A stretch of 5,176 nucleotides of DNA from an uncultured Hyphomicrobiales bacterium. GTDB lineage: Bacteria; Pseudomonadota; Alphaproteobacteria; Rhizobiales; Beijerinckiaceae. The stretch lies in NCBI GenBank assembly GCA_903918155.1, contig CAIXDD010000314.1, positions 1 to 5,176 of the forward strand, in the 5' to 3' direction. A program made the translations under genes and the position numbers. The first letter of the stretch is position 1, and every line of letters starts with the position of its first letter. The notes beneath the pieces were generated by a model. The model was given only the letters and a program-made list of their open reading frames with translations. It had not been told where the DNA came from and ran no database searches. Shown here one piece after another: positions 1 to 5,176 of the stretch.

Positions 1-941
1 ATGCGGATCTGTTCGATCACGAGATCGATTCCGGTGATGCTCTCCGTCACCGGATGCTCCACCTGAATGCGCGTGTTCATTTCGATGAAATAGAACTCGC
101 CGTTCTCGTAGAGGAATTCGATCGTGCCCGCGCCCAGATATTTCAGCTCCCGCATCGCAGCGGCGACGATGGCGCCGATCTTTTCGCGCTGGCTTTCGTT
201 CAGCGCGGGCGAGGGGCCTTCCTCCCAGACCTTTTGGTGGCGGCGCTGGAGCGAGCAATCGCGCTCGGCCAGATGCACCGCGCCGCCGCGCCCGTCGCCC
301 AGAACCTGAATTTCGATATGGCGCGGCTTTTCGAGATATTTCTCAAGATAGACCGCATCGTCGCCGAAGGCGGCCTTGGCCTCCATGCGCGCGGTCGCCA
401 GCGCGTCCGACAGGTCTTCGCGCGTGCGCGCCACTTTCATGCCGCGCCCGCCGCCGCCGGCGGCCGCCTTCACGAGCACGGGGAAGCCGATCTCGTCGGC
501 CACGCGCAGGGCCTCCGCATCGTCGGTGACGCCTCCGTCTGAGCCCGGCACGCAGGGAATGCCAAGCCGGCGCGCGGTTTTCTTGGCTTCGATCTTGTCG
601 CCCATGATGCGGATATGCTCCGCCTTCGGGCCGATGAAGGTGATCCCGTGATCCTCGCAGATCTCGGCGAACCGCGCGTTCTCCGACAGGAAGCCGTAGC
701 CGGGATGGATCGCGTCCGCGCCCGTGATCTCGCAGGCGGAGAGCAGGGCGGGAATGTTGAGATAGGAATCGCGGGCGGGCGGCGGGCCGATGCAGACGGA
801 TTCGTCGGCGAGCTTCACATGCATCGCGTCGCGATCGGCGGTCGAATAGACCGCCACGGTCTGCACGCCCAGCTCCTTGGCCGCGCGCAGGACCCGCAGG
901 GCGATTTCGCCGCGATTGGCGATGAGTATCTTGTCGAACAT
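1..941 (-). CDS. accC: Biotin carboxylase subunit of acetyl-CoA carboxylase (5' part, runs off left edge)
   Basis: AccC uses ATP and bicarbonate to carboxylate the biotin carried on AccB, the first half-reaction of cytosolic acetyl-CoA carboxylase (fatty-acid synthesis). The first 313 residues are present, starting [14 protein letters not shown], the classic biotin carboxylase N-terminus. The frame is open to the window edge; the family is about 450 residues long, so roughly 135 C-terminal residues lie outside. The Gly-rich ATP-grasp loop is at about 158-167 ([12 protein letters not shown]). Active-site residues known from E. coli AccC are matched with a shift of one: K116, K158, H208, K237, E275, E287, N289, R291, Q293 and E295 (segment [14 protein letters not shown]). 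The Arg equivalent to E. coli R338 is off the edge. The ATG at 941 is chosen because it gives the conserved N-terminus. It lies 13 bases after the accB stop, with AAGG overlapping that stop codon as a likely ribosome site. Identity is very secure. Confidence 0.97.
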   Translation of the reverse strand, partial: MFDKILIANRGEIALRVLRAAKELGVQTVAVYSTADRDAMHVKLADESVCIGPPPARDSYLNIPALLSACEITGADAIHPGYGFLSENARFAEICEDHGITFIGPKAEHIRIMGDKIEAKKTARRLGIPCVPGSDGGVTDDAEALRVADEIGFPVLVKAAAGGGGRGMKVARTREDLSDALATARMEAKAAFGDDAVYLEKYLEKPRHIEIQVLGDGRGGAVHLAERDCSLQRRHQKVWEEGPSPALNESQREKIGAIVAAAMRELKYLGAGTIEFLYENGEFYFIEMNTRIQVEHPVTESITGIDLVIEQIR

Positions 942-954
942 CGACGGGACCGCC

Positions 955-1599
955 TTATTCGATGACGACGAGCGTCTGGCCGTATTCCACAGGCTGGCCG
1001 TCTTCGACCAGGATTTGCGTGATCGTGCCCGCGCGCGGCGCCACGATCTCGTTGAAGGTCTTCATGGCTTCCACGAGCAGGATCTTCTCGCCCGCCTTCA
1101 CCTGGCTGCCGACCTCGATGAAGGCCTTGGAATCCGGGCTGGGACGACGATAGGCGGTGCCCACCATGGGAGATTTCACCGCGCCCGGATCGTCCGCGGC
1201 GGCGGCCGCTCCCGAGACCGGATGGGCCGCGGCCTGCGCCGGCGCTGCCTGCACCGGGGGCGGGGCGATCACGGCGTGGGCGGGCGCTGAATGGGCGGGC
1301 GCGGAATGGGCGGACGCGCCCACGAAAGTCTGCTGCGCGAACTGGCGCGTCACGCGCAGGCGCAGGCCGTCGCGCTCCATCTCCACTTCGGCGAGATCGA
1401 GCCGCGCGAGGACGGAGCCAAGCTCCTCCACCAGCGCCACGTCGGCGGAAAGCGGCCGGGCCTTGCCCGGGGCCGCCGTTTTGGACGCGGGGGACTTGCC
1501 CGCCTTCGTTTTCGACCCGGCCTTATTGGTGGCGGCCTTATTGGCGACGGCTTTCTTGGAGGCGGCCTTTTTGGCGACGGCTTTCGCGGGTTTGCGCAT
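955..1599 (-). CDS. accB: Biotin carboxyl carrier protein of acetyl-CoA carboxylase, with Lys/Ala-rich N-terminal extension
   Basis: AccB (BCCP) carries the biotin that AccC carboxylates and the carboxyltransferase then uses. The protein has 214 residues in four parts. Residues 1-48 are a basic extension rich in Lys and Ala, with pentapeptide repeats at 7-26. Residues about 49-86 match the usual BCCP N-terminal region ([30 protein letters not shown]). Residues about 87-138 are an Ala/Pro linker with two SAPAH repeats. Residues about 141-214 are the biotinyl domain, beginning [22 protein letters not shown]. The biotinylated lysine is K180 in EAMKTFN; the common form is EAMKMMN, and the lysine is intact. 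The E. coli protein is about 156 residues, so the extra length comes mainly from the extension. The ATG at 1599 is preceded by the purine-rich run GAAGAAGAG in the 15-base gap after aroQ. No better start is seen downstream, although GTG codons exist near residues 54 and 57. It forms an operon with accC and aroQ. Function is secure; the role of the extension is unknown. Confidence 0.96.
   Translation of the reverse strand: MRKPAKAVAKKAASKKAVANKAATNKAGSKTKAGKSPASKTAAPGKARPLSADVALVEELGSVLARLDLAEVEMERDGLRLRVTRQFAQQTFVGASAHSAPAHSAPAHAVIAPPPVQAAPAQAAAHPVSGAAAAADDPGAVKSPMVGTAYRRPSPDSKAFIEVGSQVKAGEKILLVEAMKTFNEIVAPRAGTITQILVEDGQPVEYGQTLVVIE
1276..1305 (-). repeat. 15-bp direct repeat coding [10 protein letters not shown] in the AccB linker
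   Basis: The two adjacent 15-base units are identical at 13 of 15 positions and encode SAPAH twice (AccB residues 99-108), in the flexible Ala/Pro linker before the biotinyl domain. Such linkers vary in length between species, so repeat-driven length change here is unsurprising. Confidence 0.7.
1522..1581 (-). repeat. Four 15-bp tandem repeats coding a Lys/Ala pentapeptide in accB
   Basis: Four consecutive 15-base units encode [15 protein letters not shown] and AATNK (AccB residues 7-26); a fifth, decayed unit (AGSKT) follows at 1507-1521. Units 1 and 3 and units 2 and 4 resemble each other most. As a 30-base block, units 1+2 match units 3+4 at 26 of 30 positions, which suggests duplication of a 30-base block. 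Reading frame is kept throughout. Confidence 0.85.
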
Positions 1600-1614
1600 C
1601 AGGTCAGCTCTTCT

Positions 1615-2055
1615 TCACTTGCCGGCGCGGAGCGCCAGCAGGCCCTGGAGGGCGAGGTCATAGGAAAGGGTTCCGAAGCCCGCCACGATCCCCCGCGCGA
1701 CGGGCGCGATCATCGAGACGTGGCGAAAATCTTCGCGGGCGTGGACGTTGGACACATGCACCTCGATCACCTGCGCCTGCGCGCCGACGATGGCGTCGCG
1801 AAGGGCGATGGAGGAATGGGTATAGGCCCCGGCGTTGAGGATCACCCCGGCGCCGGCCCGGCCCGCCTCCTGAATCCAGTCCACGAGGTCGCCCTCGTGA
1901 TTGGACTGGCGGAAGAGCAGGTCCGCTCCGGCGGCCTGGGCGGCGGCCGACAGCCGCGCCTCCACATCGGCGAGCGTCTCGCGGCCATAGACGTCCGGCT
2001 CCCGCTGGCCGAGCAGGTTCAGATTGGGACCGTTGAGGACGTGGATGGATTTCAT
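1615..2055 (-). CDS. aroQ: Type II 3-dehydroquinate dehydratase
   Basis: This cytosolic enzyme converts 3-dehydroquinate to 3-dehydroshikimate, the third step of the shikimate pathway to aromatic amino acids. At 146 residues it has the normal length for the type II (dodecameric, flavodoxin-like) family. The hallmark N-terminus NGPNLNLLGQREPDVYG is at residues 8-24. Residues matching the M. tuberculosis active site are R18 in the flexible loop, Y23 (catalytic base), N74, H80, H100 (in EVHVSN), R107 and R111. The ATG at 2055 gives the standard start (MKSIHVLNGPNL). Its ribosome site is poor: the bases just upstream contain no clear AGGAG. The gene ends 15 bases before accB; the order aroQ-accB-accC is also known in E. 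coli and fits one transcript. Nothing looks broken, and the assignment is secure. Confidence 0.97.
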   Translation of the reverse strand: MKSIHVLNGPNLNLLGQREPDVYGRETLADVEARLSAAAQAAGADLLFRQSNHEGDLVDWIQEAGRAGAGVILNAGAYTHSSIALRDAIVGAQAQVIEVHVSNVHAREDFRHVSMIAPVARGIVAGFGTLSYDLALQGLLALRAGK

Positions 2056-2108
2056 GCAGCCGAAATCGCGGGCGACTCAGCGCCCATCGCCTTTCAAGAG
2101 AGCCGACG

Positions 2109-2137
2109 TTCTAGCCCGCGCCGGCGGGCGAGGGAAG
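2109..2137 (-). promoter_or_regulatory. Weak candidate promoter for aroQ-accB-accC
   Basis: Within the 115-base gap between the DsbA-like gene and aroQ, minus-strand CTTCCC (2137-2132) and CTAGAA (2114-2109) are 17 bases apart. Each matches four of six bases of the rhizobial CTTGAC/CTATAT form. A GCCCGC/GCGGGC hairpin (2114-2129) lies in the spacer. The match is weak, and read-through from the DsbA-like gene is equally possible, since no terminator with a T tract is seen in the gap. Confidence 0.22.
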
Positions 2138-2170
2138 GGCGCAGTCGCCAGCGTCCCCAAAAACGTGAAC

Positions 2171-2953
2171 TTAGCTGCAACGGGCGCGCCCGCACGAGCG
2201 CATATTGTCGATCCGCCCCTGCAGCTCGCTCGCCCCGACGGCCCCGACCACGACGTCCTCGCCGATGACGTAAGACGGCGTGCCCGTGAGGCCCAGCGCA
2301 TCGGCGATCTGCATCGCCTCCTGAAGGCCCGCGCGGACCTCGGCGCTTTCAAGGTCGCGGGTCAGGCGCGCCATGTCGGCGCCGGCGTCCTTGGCGGCGG
2401 CCAGCGCCTGCGCCTTGCCGACCTGTCCGCGGCCCGACATGAGCTTGTGATGGAAGCTCCAGTATTTTTCGCCATTGACCTGCATGCGCAGCGCATGGGC
2501 CACTTGCGCGGCCTCGATGGACCCGGTTCCCAGAACCGGAAATTCCTTCAGGACCACGCGCAGGTCCGGGTTCTTCTTGATCAGCGCGGCGAGGTCGTCG
2601 AGCGCGCGTTTGCAATAGCCGCAATTGTAATCGAAGAATTCCACCAGCGTGATCTTGCCCTGCGGATTGCCGACGACGACCTGCAGGCGGGAGTCGAAAA
2701 TTTTGGGCGCCAGCTCGCTCACCGCGCGCGCGCGCTGGGCCTCTTCCTCGAACTTGCCGCGCTTCTCCAGCTCGATCAGCGCGTCGCGCAGCACTTCGGG
2801 ATTCTTCAGCAGGTAGTCCTTGACGATGGCCTCGATCTCGGCGCGCTGCGGGATCTGCCCGGCCGGGGATTGGGCCAAGGCGGGCGCGGCGAAGCAAAGG
2901 CTGGCGGCGAGGGCGAAGGCTGACGACAGGCGACGCAGGAAAACGAGGGTCAT
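2171..2953 (-). CDS. Periplasmic DsbA-family (Com1/ScsC-like) thiol:disulfide oxidoreductase
   Basis: The 260-residue protein is predicted to act in the periplasm as a disulfide oxidase or isomerase. A signal peptide is visible: RR at 7-8, a hydrophobic core at about 9-23, and likely cleavage after APALA (residue 27). Residues about 33-80 are charged and helical (IEAIVKDYLLKNPEVLRDALIELEKRG), resembling the N-terminal oligomerisation domain of ScsC-like proteins. The thioredoxin-fold domain follows from about 98, with redox motif C111-G-Y-C114 after FFDYN. The cis-proline loop is TGTPSYV, with P226. Two more cysteines, C254 and C259, sit at the extreme C-terminus. The frame extends to a TTG at 2965, but ATG 2953 is chosen because GGAG lies six bases upstream and the signal peptide is then normal. 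Likely partners are a DsbB-type or DsbD/ScsB-type membrane protein, neither present here. The family is secure; oxidase versus isomerase cannot be told from the sequence. Confidence 0.92.
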   Translation of the reverse strand: MTLVFLRRLSSAFALAASLCFAAPALAQSPAGQIPQRAEIEAIVKDYLLKNPEVLRDALIELEKRGKFEEEAQRARAVSELAPKIFDSRLQVVVGNPQGKITLVEFFDYNCGYCKRALDDLAALIKKNPDLRVVLKEFPVLGTGSIEAAQVAHALRMQVNGEKYWSFHHKLMSGRGQVGKAQALAAAKDAGADMARLTRDLESAEVRAGLQEAMQIADALGLTGTPSYVIGEDVVVGAVGASELQGRIDNMRSCGRARCS

Positions 2954-2959
2954 GGGCGG

Positions 2960-2963
2960 CTCC
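2960..2963 (-). promoter_or_regulatory. Ribosome binding site deciding the DsbA-like start
   Basis: GGAG on the minus strand lies six bases before ATG 2953. It directly follows the upstream TTG (2965-2963, sharing one base), so that TTG would have no ribosome site of its own. This supports the ATG and a 260-residue product. Confidence 0.7.
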
Positions 2964-2974
2964 AACTTGCGCGT

Positions 2975-3003
2975 TTATAGCGCGCCCGCCGCGCGGCGTC
3001 GAA
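2975..3003 (-). promoter_or_regulatory. Promoter of the DsbA-like gene
   Basis: The minus-strand -35 TTCGAC (3003-2998) matches four of six bases of the rhizobial CTTGAC; the -10 CTATAA (2980-2975) matches five of six bases of CTATAT. The spacer is exactly 17. Transcription would start near 2968, giving a leader of about 15 bases that just includes GGAG. The -10 sits in the middle of a GCGCG/CGCGC dyad (2969-2985), possibly an operator but also possible by chance in such GC-rich DNA. Confidence 0.55.
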
Positions 3004-3069
3004 CCGGCCCAAGTGAGCCTCTTTGGGCGCATGCGGGCCGATGCGGCCTCTGGCCGCGCTCACGATGAG

Positions 3070-3097
3070 AAAAGGCCGGGATCGCTCCCGGCCTTTT
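3070..3097 (-). terminator. Intrinsic terminator after the alcohol dehydrogenase gene
   Basis: A perfect 12-bp inverted repeat, AAAAGGCCGGGA and TCCCGGCCTTTT, encloses a 4-base loop. On the minus strand it begins 23 bases after the dehydrogenase stop, and the 3' arm ends in TTTT followed by CTC. The hairpin is nearly symmetric, so it could also work on the plus strand (where TTTTGAGTTTTT follows), but no plus-strand gene ends here. It separates the dehydrogenase from the DsbA-like gene. Confidence 0.88.
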
Positions 3098-3120
3098 GAG
3101 TTTTTACGATGCGCGCGCGC

Positions 3121-4236
3121 TCACAGCCACGGCATGAGCGAGGCGTGGATGACGTCCTTCACGCCGCCTTCCTTCGCGCCGACGGATTTGATCGCCTTGT
3201 CCACGTCGTTTAGGCCGAAGCGGTGCGTCGTCACCAGATCAAGCGGGAAGCGCTGGGAGGCGAGCTGCTGGAGGGCCAGCTCGCAGGCGAGATAGGAATG
3301 GCCGCGCGCGGAATACATCGTGATGTATTTCGTCGTCATCTTGCCGATGGGGAAGTTGGGGAATTGCGGCATCTCGCCCTGCACGACGATGCGGCCGGCC
3401 TTGCGCTTCAGCGCCTCGATGCCGAGCATGATCGGAATGGTGCCCGCGCCCGCGGTGCAATCGAGCACCACGTCCACGCCGCGTCCCCCCGTCACTTCCA
3501 TGATCTTCTGCAGCGGGTCTTCGGCGTTCACGTCGATCGTGACGTCCGCGCCGAGCTTCTTGGCGACTTCCAGACGCGCATGATCCTTGGCGGTGCCGGT
3601 GATGATGATCTGCTTGGCGCCGGCCTGTTTGCAGATGACGGTCTGCGACAGACCCTGCTGGCCGGGGCCCTGGATCAGCACGACGTCGTTATAGCCGACC
3701 TTGCCTTCGAACAGCGACCATTCGATGCCGTTGGCCATGGGCGTCACGAGGCCCGCGAGTTCGGGCGACACGCCCTTGGGCACATGATGCACCACCGAGT
3801 TCCACGGCAGATACATATATTGCGCGAAGCCGCCCCACAGATGCGGCGCGCGCTCGCAGGAGGTGTAGCCGTAGCGGATGCCGTCGGGATTCGTGCGCCA
3901 GTCGGTATTCTCGCAATGGCGATATTCGCCCTTGTGGCACCATTCGCACTTGCCGCACATGACGTAATGTTCGACGAAGACGAGGTCGCCTTCCTTAAAA
4001 CCCTTGCGGCGCGTGAATTCCTTGCCGCATTTGGCGATGTAGCCGATGTTCTCGTGGCCCATGATGACATTGGATTTCGTCGGCGGATCGAAATAGAGCT
4101 TCACGTCCGTGCCGCAAATGCCGCCCACCTCGACCTTGAGGAGCGCCGCGTCCTCGGCGATGTCGGGCATGGGATATTCGAGGACTTCGGTCTTGCCCGG
4201 CGCGGTGCGCACGGCGGCGAGGACTTTTTCAACCAC
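3121..4236 (-). CDS. Zinc-dependent medium-chain (MDR) alcohol dehydrogenase family protein
   Basis: This cytosolic NAD(P)-dependent oxidoreductase has 371 residues; the substrate is unknown. The catalytic zinc region has C41 (GGICGTD) and H61-E62 (GHENIG). Structural zinc ligands are C94, C97, C100 and C108, in the usual spacing. The nucleotide-binding motif GPGQQG is at 190-195. At the end of the second Rossmann strand the sequence is TGTAKDHARL (213-222), with no acidic residue in the place typical for strict NAD enzymes, so cofactor choice is open. Where sorbitol-dehydrogenase relatives have Glu-Pro as third zinc ligand, this has T165-P166; E172 nearby could substitute. Start is GTG 4236, with AAGGAG eight bases upstream and the expected MVEKVLAAVRT beginning. 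The in-frame ATG at 4314 would add 26 residues of non-family sequence and lies upstream of the best promoter. The gene appears monocistronic downstream (strong terminator). Family is secure, substrate is not. Confidence 0.93.
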   Translation of the reverse strand: MVEKVLAAVRTAPGKTEVLEYPMPDIAEDAALLKVEVGGICGTDVKLYFDPPTKSNVIMGHENIGYIAKCGKEFTRRKGFKEGDLVFVEHYVMCGKCEWCHKGEYRHCENTDWRTNPDGIRYGYTSCERAPHLWGGFAQYMYLPWNSVVHHVPKGVSPELAGLVTPMANGIEWSLFEGKVGYNDVVLIQGPGQQGLSQTVICKQAGAKQIIITGTAKDHARLEVAKKLGADVTIDVNAEDPLQKIMEVTGGRGVDVVLDCTAGAGTIPIMLGIEALKRKAGRIVVQGEMPQFPNFPIGKMTTKYITMYSARGHSYLACELALQQLASQRFPLDLVTTHRFGLNDVDKAIKSVGAKEGGVKDVIHASLMPWL

Positions 4237-4244
4237 GGGCGTTT

Positions 4245-4250
4245 CTCCTT
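4245..4250 (-). promoter_or_regulatory. Strong ribosome binding site fixing the dehydrogenase GTG start
   Basis: AAGGAG on the minus strand is eight bases before GTG 4236. It is the best Shine-Dalgarno match I noticed ahead of any gene here, and it sets the start inside the longer open frame. Confidence 0.85.
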
Positions 4251-4280
4251 GGTGCGTTTTTGTGGATGCGGATGGCGCGC

Positions 4281-4309
4281 ACTCTATGGTTCGACCCCGT
4301 GGGGTCAAG
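4281..4309 (-). promoter_or_regulatory. Promoter of the alcohol dehydrogenase gene
   Basis: Minus-strand CTTGACC (4309-4303) gives an exact rhizobial -35 (CTTGAC) or a 5/6 match to TTGACA. The -10 TAGAGT (4286-4281) matches four of six bases of TATAAT, 16 bases after TTGACC or 17 after CTTGAC. The predicted start near 4274 leaves a leader of about 38 bases before GTG 4236. This would give the dehydrogenase its own transcript, apart from the upstream pair. Confidence 0.6.
4293..4306. promoter_or_regulatory. Candidate operator: GACCCC-GT-GGGGTC dyad in the dehydrogenase promoter
   Basis: A perfect 6-bp inverted repeat with a 2-base centre starts in the last three bases of the -35 and fills the first half of the spacer. 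A protein bound here would block or remodel polymerase. MerR-family operators also sit between -35 and -10, but they usually come with a 19-20 base spacer, which is not seen. No regulator gene is in the window. Confidence 0.4.
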
Positions 4310-4340
4310 CCCAAAACCGGCGCCCATCCTTAAAAGCGGA

Positions 4341-4850
4341 TTAACCCTGCGGCTCGGGCGCGTCGGCGGCGAATGCGTGGCGGCGCGCGCCCGCGCGCCC
4401 CTTTGCGCCGCCGGTCGCGTCGACGCGCATGGGCGCCAGCCGATCGTCGCCGGCGATCACGGCCTGCGCCAGCGCGCGCAGGCGCGGCGCATCGGCGTCG
4501 GCGGCGAGATCCTCCGGCGCAAGGCGCAGGCCGAGCTGGCTCATCTCCGGGAAGCTTGCGAGCCATGGCTCGCTGGGTTCGAGCTGCGCGCCGTCGGCGT
4601 CGCCGGGCCGGCAGACGAAGCATAGCGCGCGGCGCTCCTGCGGGCGCGCCTCGTCGGCGAAACGGCCCACCACGAGGCCCAGACGCAGCATCGGATATTT
4701 GGGCATGCCCGCGGGCTCGGCGTAATAGACCGCGATGGGCGTCTCGCCCTCATGCACGGCGCCGCGCACGCCGGGCGCGCCGGCGCAGCAGGTGCACAGG
4801 GGCACGTCGTCGTCGGGATCGGGCGCGACGCGCCAGGGGCTCGCGTTCAT
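4341..4850 (-). CDS. Uncharacterised protein with CxCC and CxxC cysteines, coupled to the ZIP transporter
   Basis: I do not recognise a named family. The 169-residue protein has no signal peptide or membrane segment and is probably cytosolic. Near the start it has a cysteine cluster C19-T-C21-C22 (VPLCTCCAGAPGVRGAV), followed by a compact predicted beta-rich region (residues 28-82: PIAVYYAEP, MLRLGLVVGRF, RRALCFVCRPG) with a second pair C77-x-x-C80. Residues about 86-140 look helical or mixed, and the last 25 are Ala/Arg/Pro-rich and probably disordered. The segment from the CC through VRG and VYYAEP to RRALCFVCR resembles, from memory, uncharacterised bacterial proteins with a CC..G...VRG pattern; this is a weak recollection, not a search result. 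Its ATG overlaps the transporter stop as ATGA, and no ribosome site precedes it, so translation probably depends on coupling. The cysteines and partner make metal binding possible, which is inference only. Codon use fits its neighbours. Confidence 0.8.
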   Translation of the reverse strand: MNASPWRVAPDPDDDVPLCTCCAGAPGVRGAVHEGETPIAVYYAEPAGMPKYPMLRLGLVVGRFADEARPQERRALCFVCRPGDADGAQLEPSEPWLASFPEMSQLGLRLAPEDLAADADAPRLRALAQAVIAGDDRLAPMRVDATGGAKGRAGARRHAFAADAPEPQG

Positions 4851-5176
4851 TTGAACAGGACGAGGCTCAGCGCCATCACCGCCATGCCCACCATGATGCC
4901 ATAGACGGTCTCATGCCCGCGGGCGTAGGTGCGCGCGGCCGGCAGCAATTCGTCGAGCGCCAGAAAGACCATCGCGCCCGCGATGATCGCGAAGACGGCG
5001 CCGAACACGAAGGGCGAGAGCACGCCGGCGAGCAGGACATAGCCCACGATGGCGCCGAAAGGTTCGGCTAAGCCCGAGATGACCGTCGCCCAAATGGCCT
5101 TGCTGCGCGAACCCGTGGCGTAAAACACCGGCACGGCGATGGAGACGCCCTCGGGAATATTATGCACGGCGATGGC
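4847..5176 (-). CDS. zupT: ZIP-family metal transporter, ZupT-like (C-terminal part, start beyond right edge)
   Basis: ZIP proteins move Zn2+ and other divalent metals (Fe, Mn, Co) into the cytosol across the inner membrane. The last 109 residues are present; the frame is open to the window edge, so the protein starts outside and any start codon in this piece is false. The visible part begins AIAVHNIPEGVSIAVPVF, the family metal-binding helix signature HNxPEG. Next is SGLAEPFGAIVGYVLL, matching the ZupT segment SGMAE, whose Glu is a metal ligand in relatives. Two more hydrophobic segments end the protein (FGAVFAIIAGAMVFLALDELLP and YGIMVGMAVMALSLVLF). The order and the conserved YATGSRSKA, LSP and DEL(L/M)P stretches closely follow E. 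coli ZupT (about 257 residues), so roughly 150 residues are missing. The short C-terminus ends right after the last helix, and the stop overlaps the next gene's ATG by four bases. ZIP identity is secure; metal specificity is not known. Confidence 0.9.
   Translation of the reverse strand, partial: AIAVHNIPEGVSIAVPVFYATGSRSKAIWATVISGLAEPFGAIVGYVLLAGVLSPFVFGAVFAIIAGAMVFLALDELLPAARTYARGHETVYGIMVGMAVMALSLVLFK

Noticed and set aside
2114..2129. GCCCGC/GCGGGC stem with 4-base loop as a terminator of the DsbA-like gene
   Set aside because: No T tract follows on the minus strand, so it does not qualify as an intrinsic terminator; it is noted only within the weak aroQ promoter entry.
1291..2268. Long plus-strand open frame (325 codons) opposite accB and aroQ
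   Set aside because: It is antisense to two genes with intact catalytic residues, has no family-like sequence, and is the usual shadow of GC-rich coding DNA. The same applies to the plus-strand frames at 2024-2923 and 3223-4344.
2349..3032. Minus-strand 227-codon frame overlapping the DsbA-like gene
   Set aside because: It is Arg/Ala/Gly-rich with no motif; it is the shifted reading frame of the DsbA-like gene, which itself has signal peptide, CGYC and cis-Pro.
3043..3057. GCGGCC-TCT-GGCCGC hairpin beyond the dehydrogenase terminator
   Set aside because: It has no T tract on either strand and lies between the terminator and the DsbA-like promoter; short GC stems are expected by chance here.
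3111..3120. Alternating GC run as Z-DNA or a microsatellite
   Set aside because: Ten bases of GC alternation are common in such GC-rich sequence (another is near 2722-2735) and there is no sign of function.
4326..4340. Possible terminator between the unknown Cys protein and the dehydrogenase
   Set aside because: Only a 4-bp ATCC/GGAT stem with a large loop is seen, and no T tract follows it. Read-through into the dehydrogenase remains possible.
4847..5167. A complete 106-residue small membrane protein starting at 5167
   Set aside because: The apparent start is an internal GTG valine in the HNIPEG helix of a ZupT-like protein; the frame stays open and homologous-looking (AIA-V-HNIPEG) to the window edge, so this is a truncated view of a larger gene.

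Overview
The window is GC-rich and gene-dense. All seven genes I can support lie on the minus strand, so in transcription order (high to low coordinate) they are: a ZupT-like ZIP metal transporter (3' part only), a small Cys-containing protein of unknown function, a zinc-dependent MDR alcohol dehydrogenase, then after a strong terminator a periplasmic DsbA/ScsC-type thiol oxidoreductase, aroQ, accB and accC (5' part only). No RNA gene, CRISPR array, insertion sequence or phage gene is visible. No stretch over about 170 bases lacks a gene.

The organism is most likely an alphaproteobacterium, probably of the Hyphomicrobiales (rhizobial) type. This is inferred from GC-rich codon use, from promoters that fit the rhizobial CTTGAC-N17-CTATAT form better than the E. 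coli form, and from the order DsbA-family gene, aroQ, accB, accC. It was not tested by any database search.

Region 1-2170: accC, accB and aroQ are packed with gaps of 13 and 15 bases and form an operon. AccB carries the biotin and AccC charges it, giving the biotin half of acetyl-CoA carboxylase, the first committed step of fatty-acid synthesis. AroQ performs the third step of the shikimate pathway. AccB has an unusual Lys/Ala-rich N-terminal extension built from pentapeptide repeats. A 115-base gap separates aroQ from the DsbA-like gene.

Region 2171-3120: the DsbA-like gene starts at ATG 2953 behind a recognisable promoter and a short leader. Upstream of it, at 3070-3097, is a perfect 12-bp hairpin that ends transcription of the dehydrogenase.

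Region 3121-4340: the dehydrogenase starts at a GTG (4236) behind AAGGAG. The longer ATG-initiated frame is unlikely, because that ATG lies upstream of the best promoter. That promoter contains a GACCCC/GGGGTC dyad that may be an operator.

Region 4341-5176: the unknown protein begins inside the stop codon of the ZIP transporter (ATGA overlap), so the two are very likely co-translated. The unknown protein has CxCC and CxxC cysteine pairs, which makes a metal-related role conceivable but unproven. Most of the window is ordinary housekeeping. The AccB extension, the unknown Cys protein and the dehydrogenase promoter dyad deserve a second look; I see no clear novel multi-gene system.
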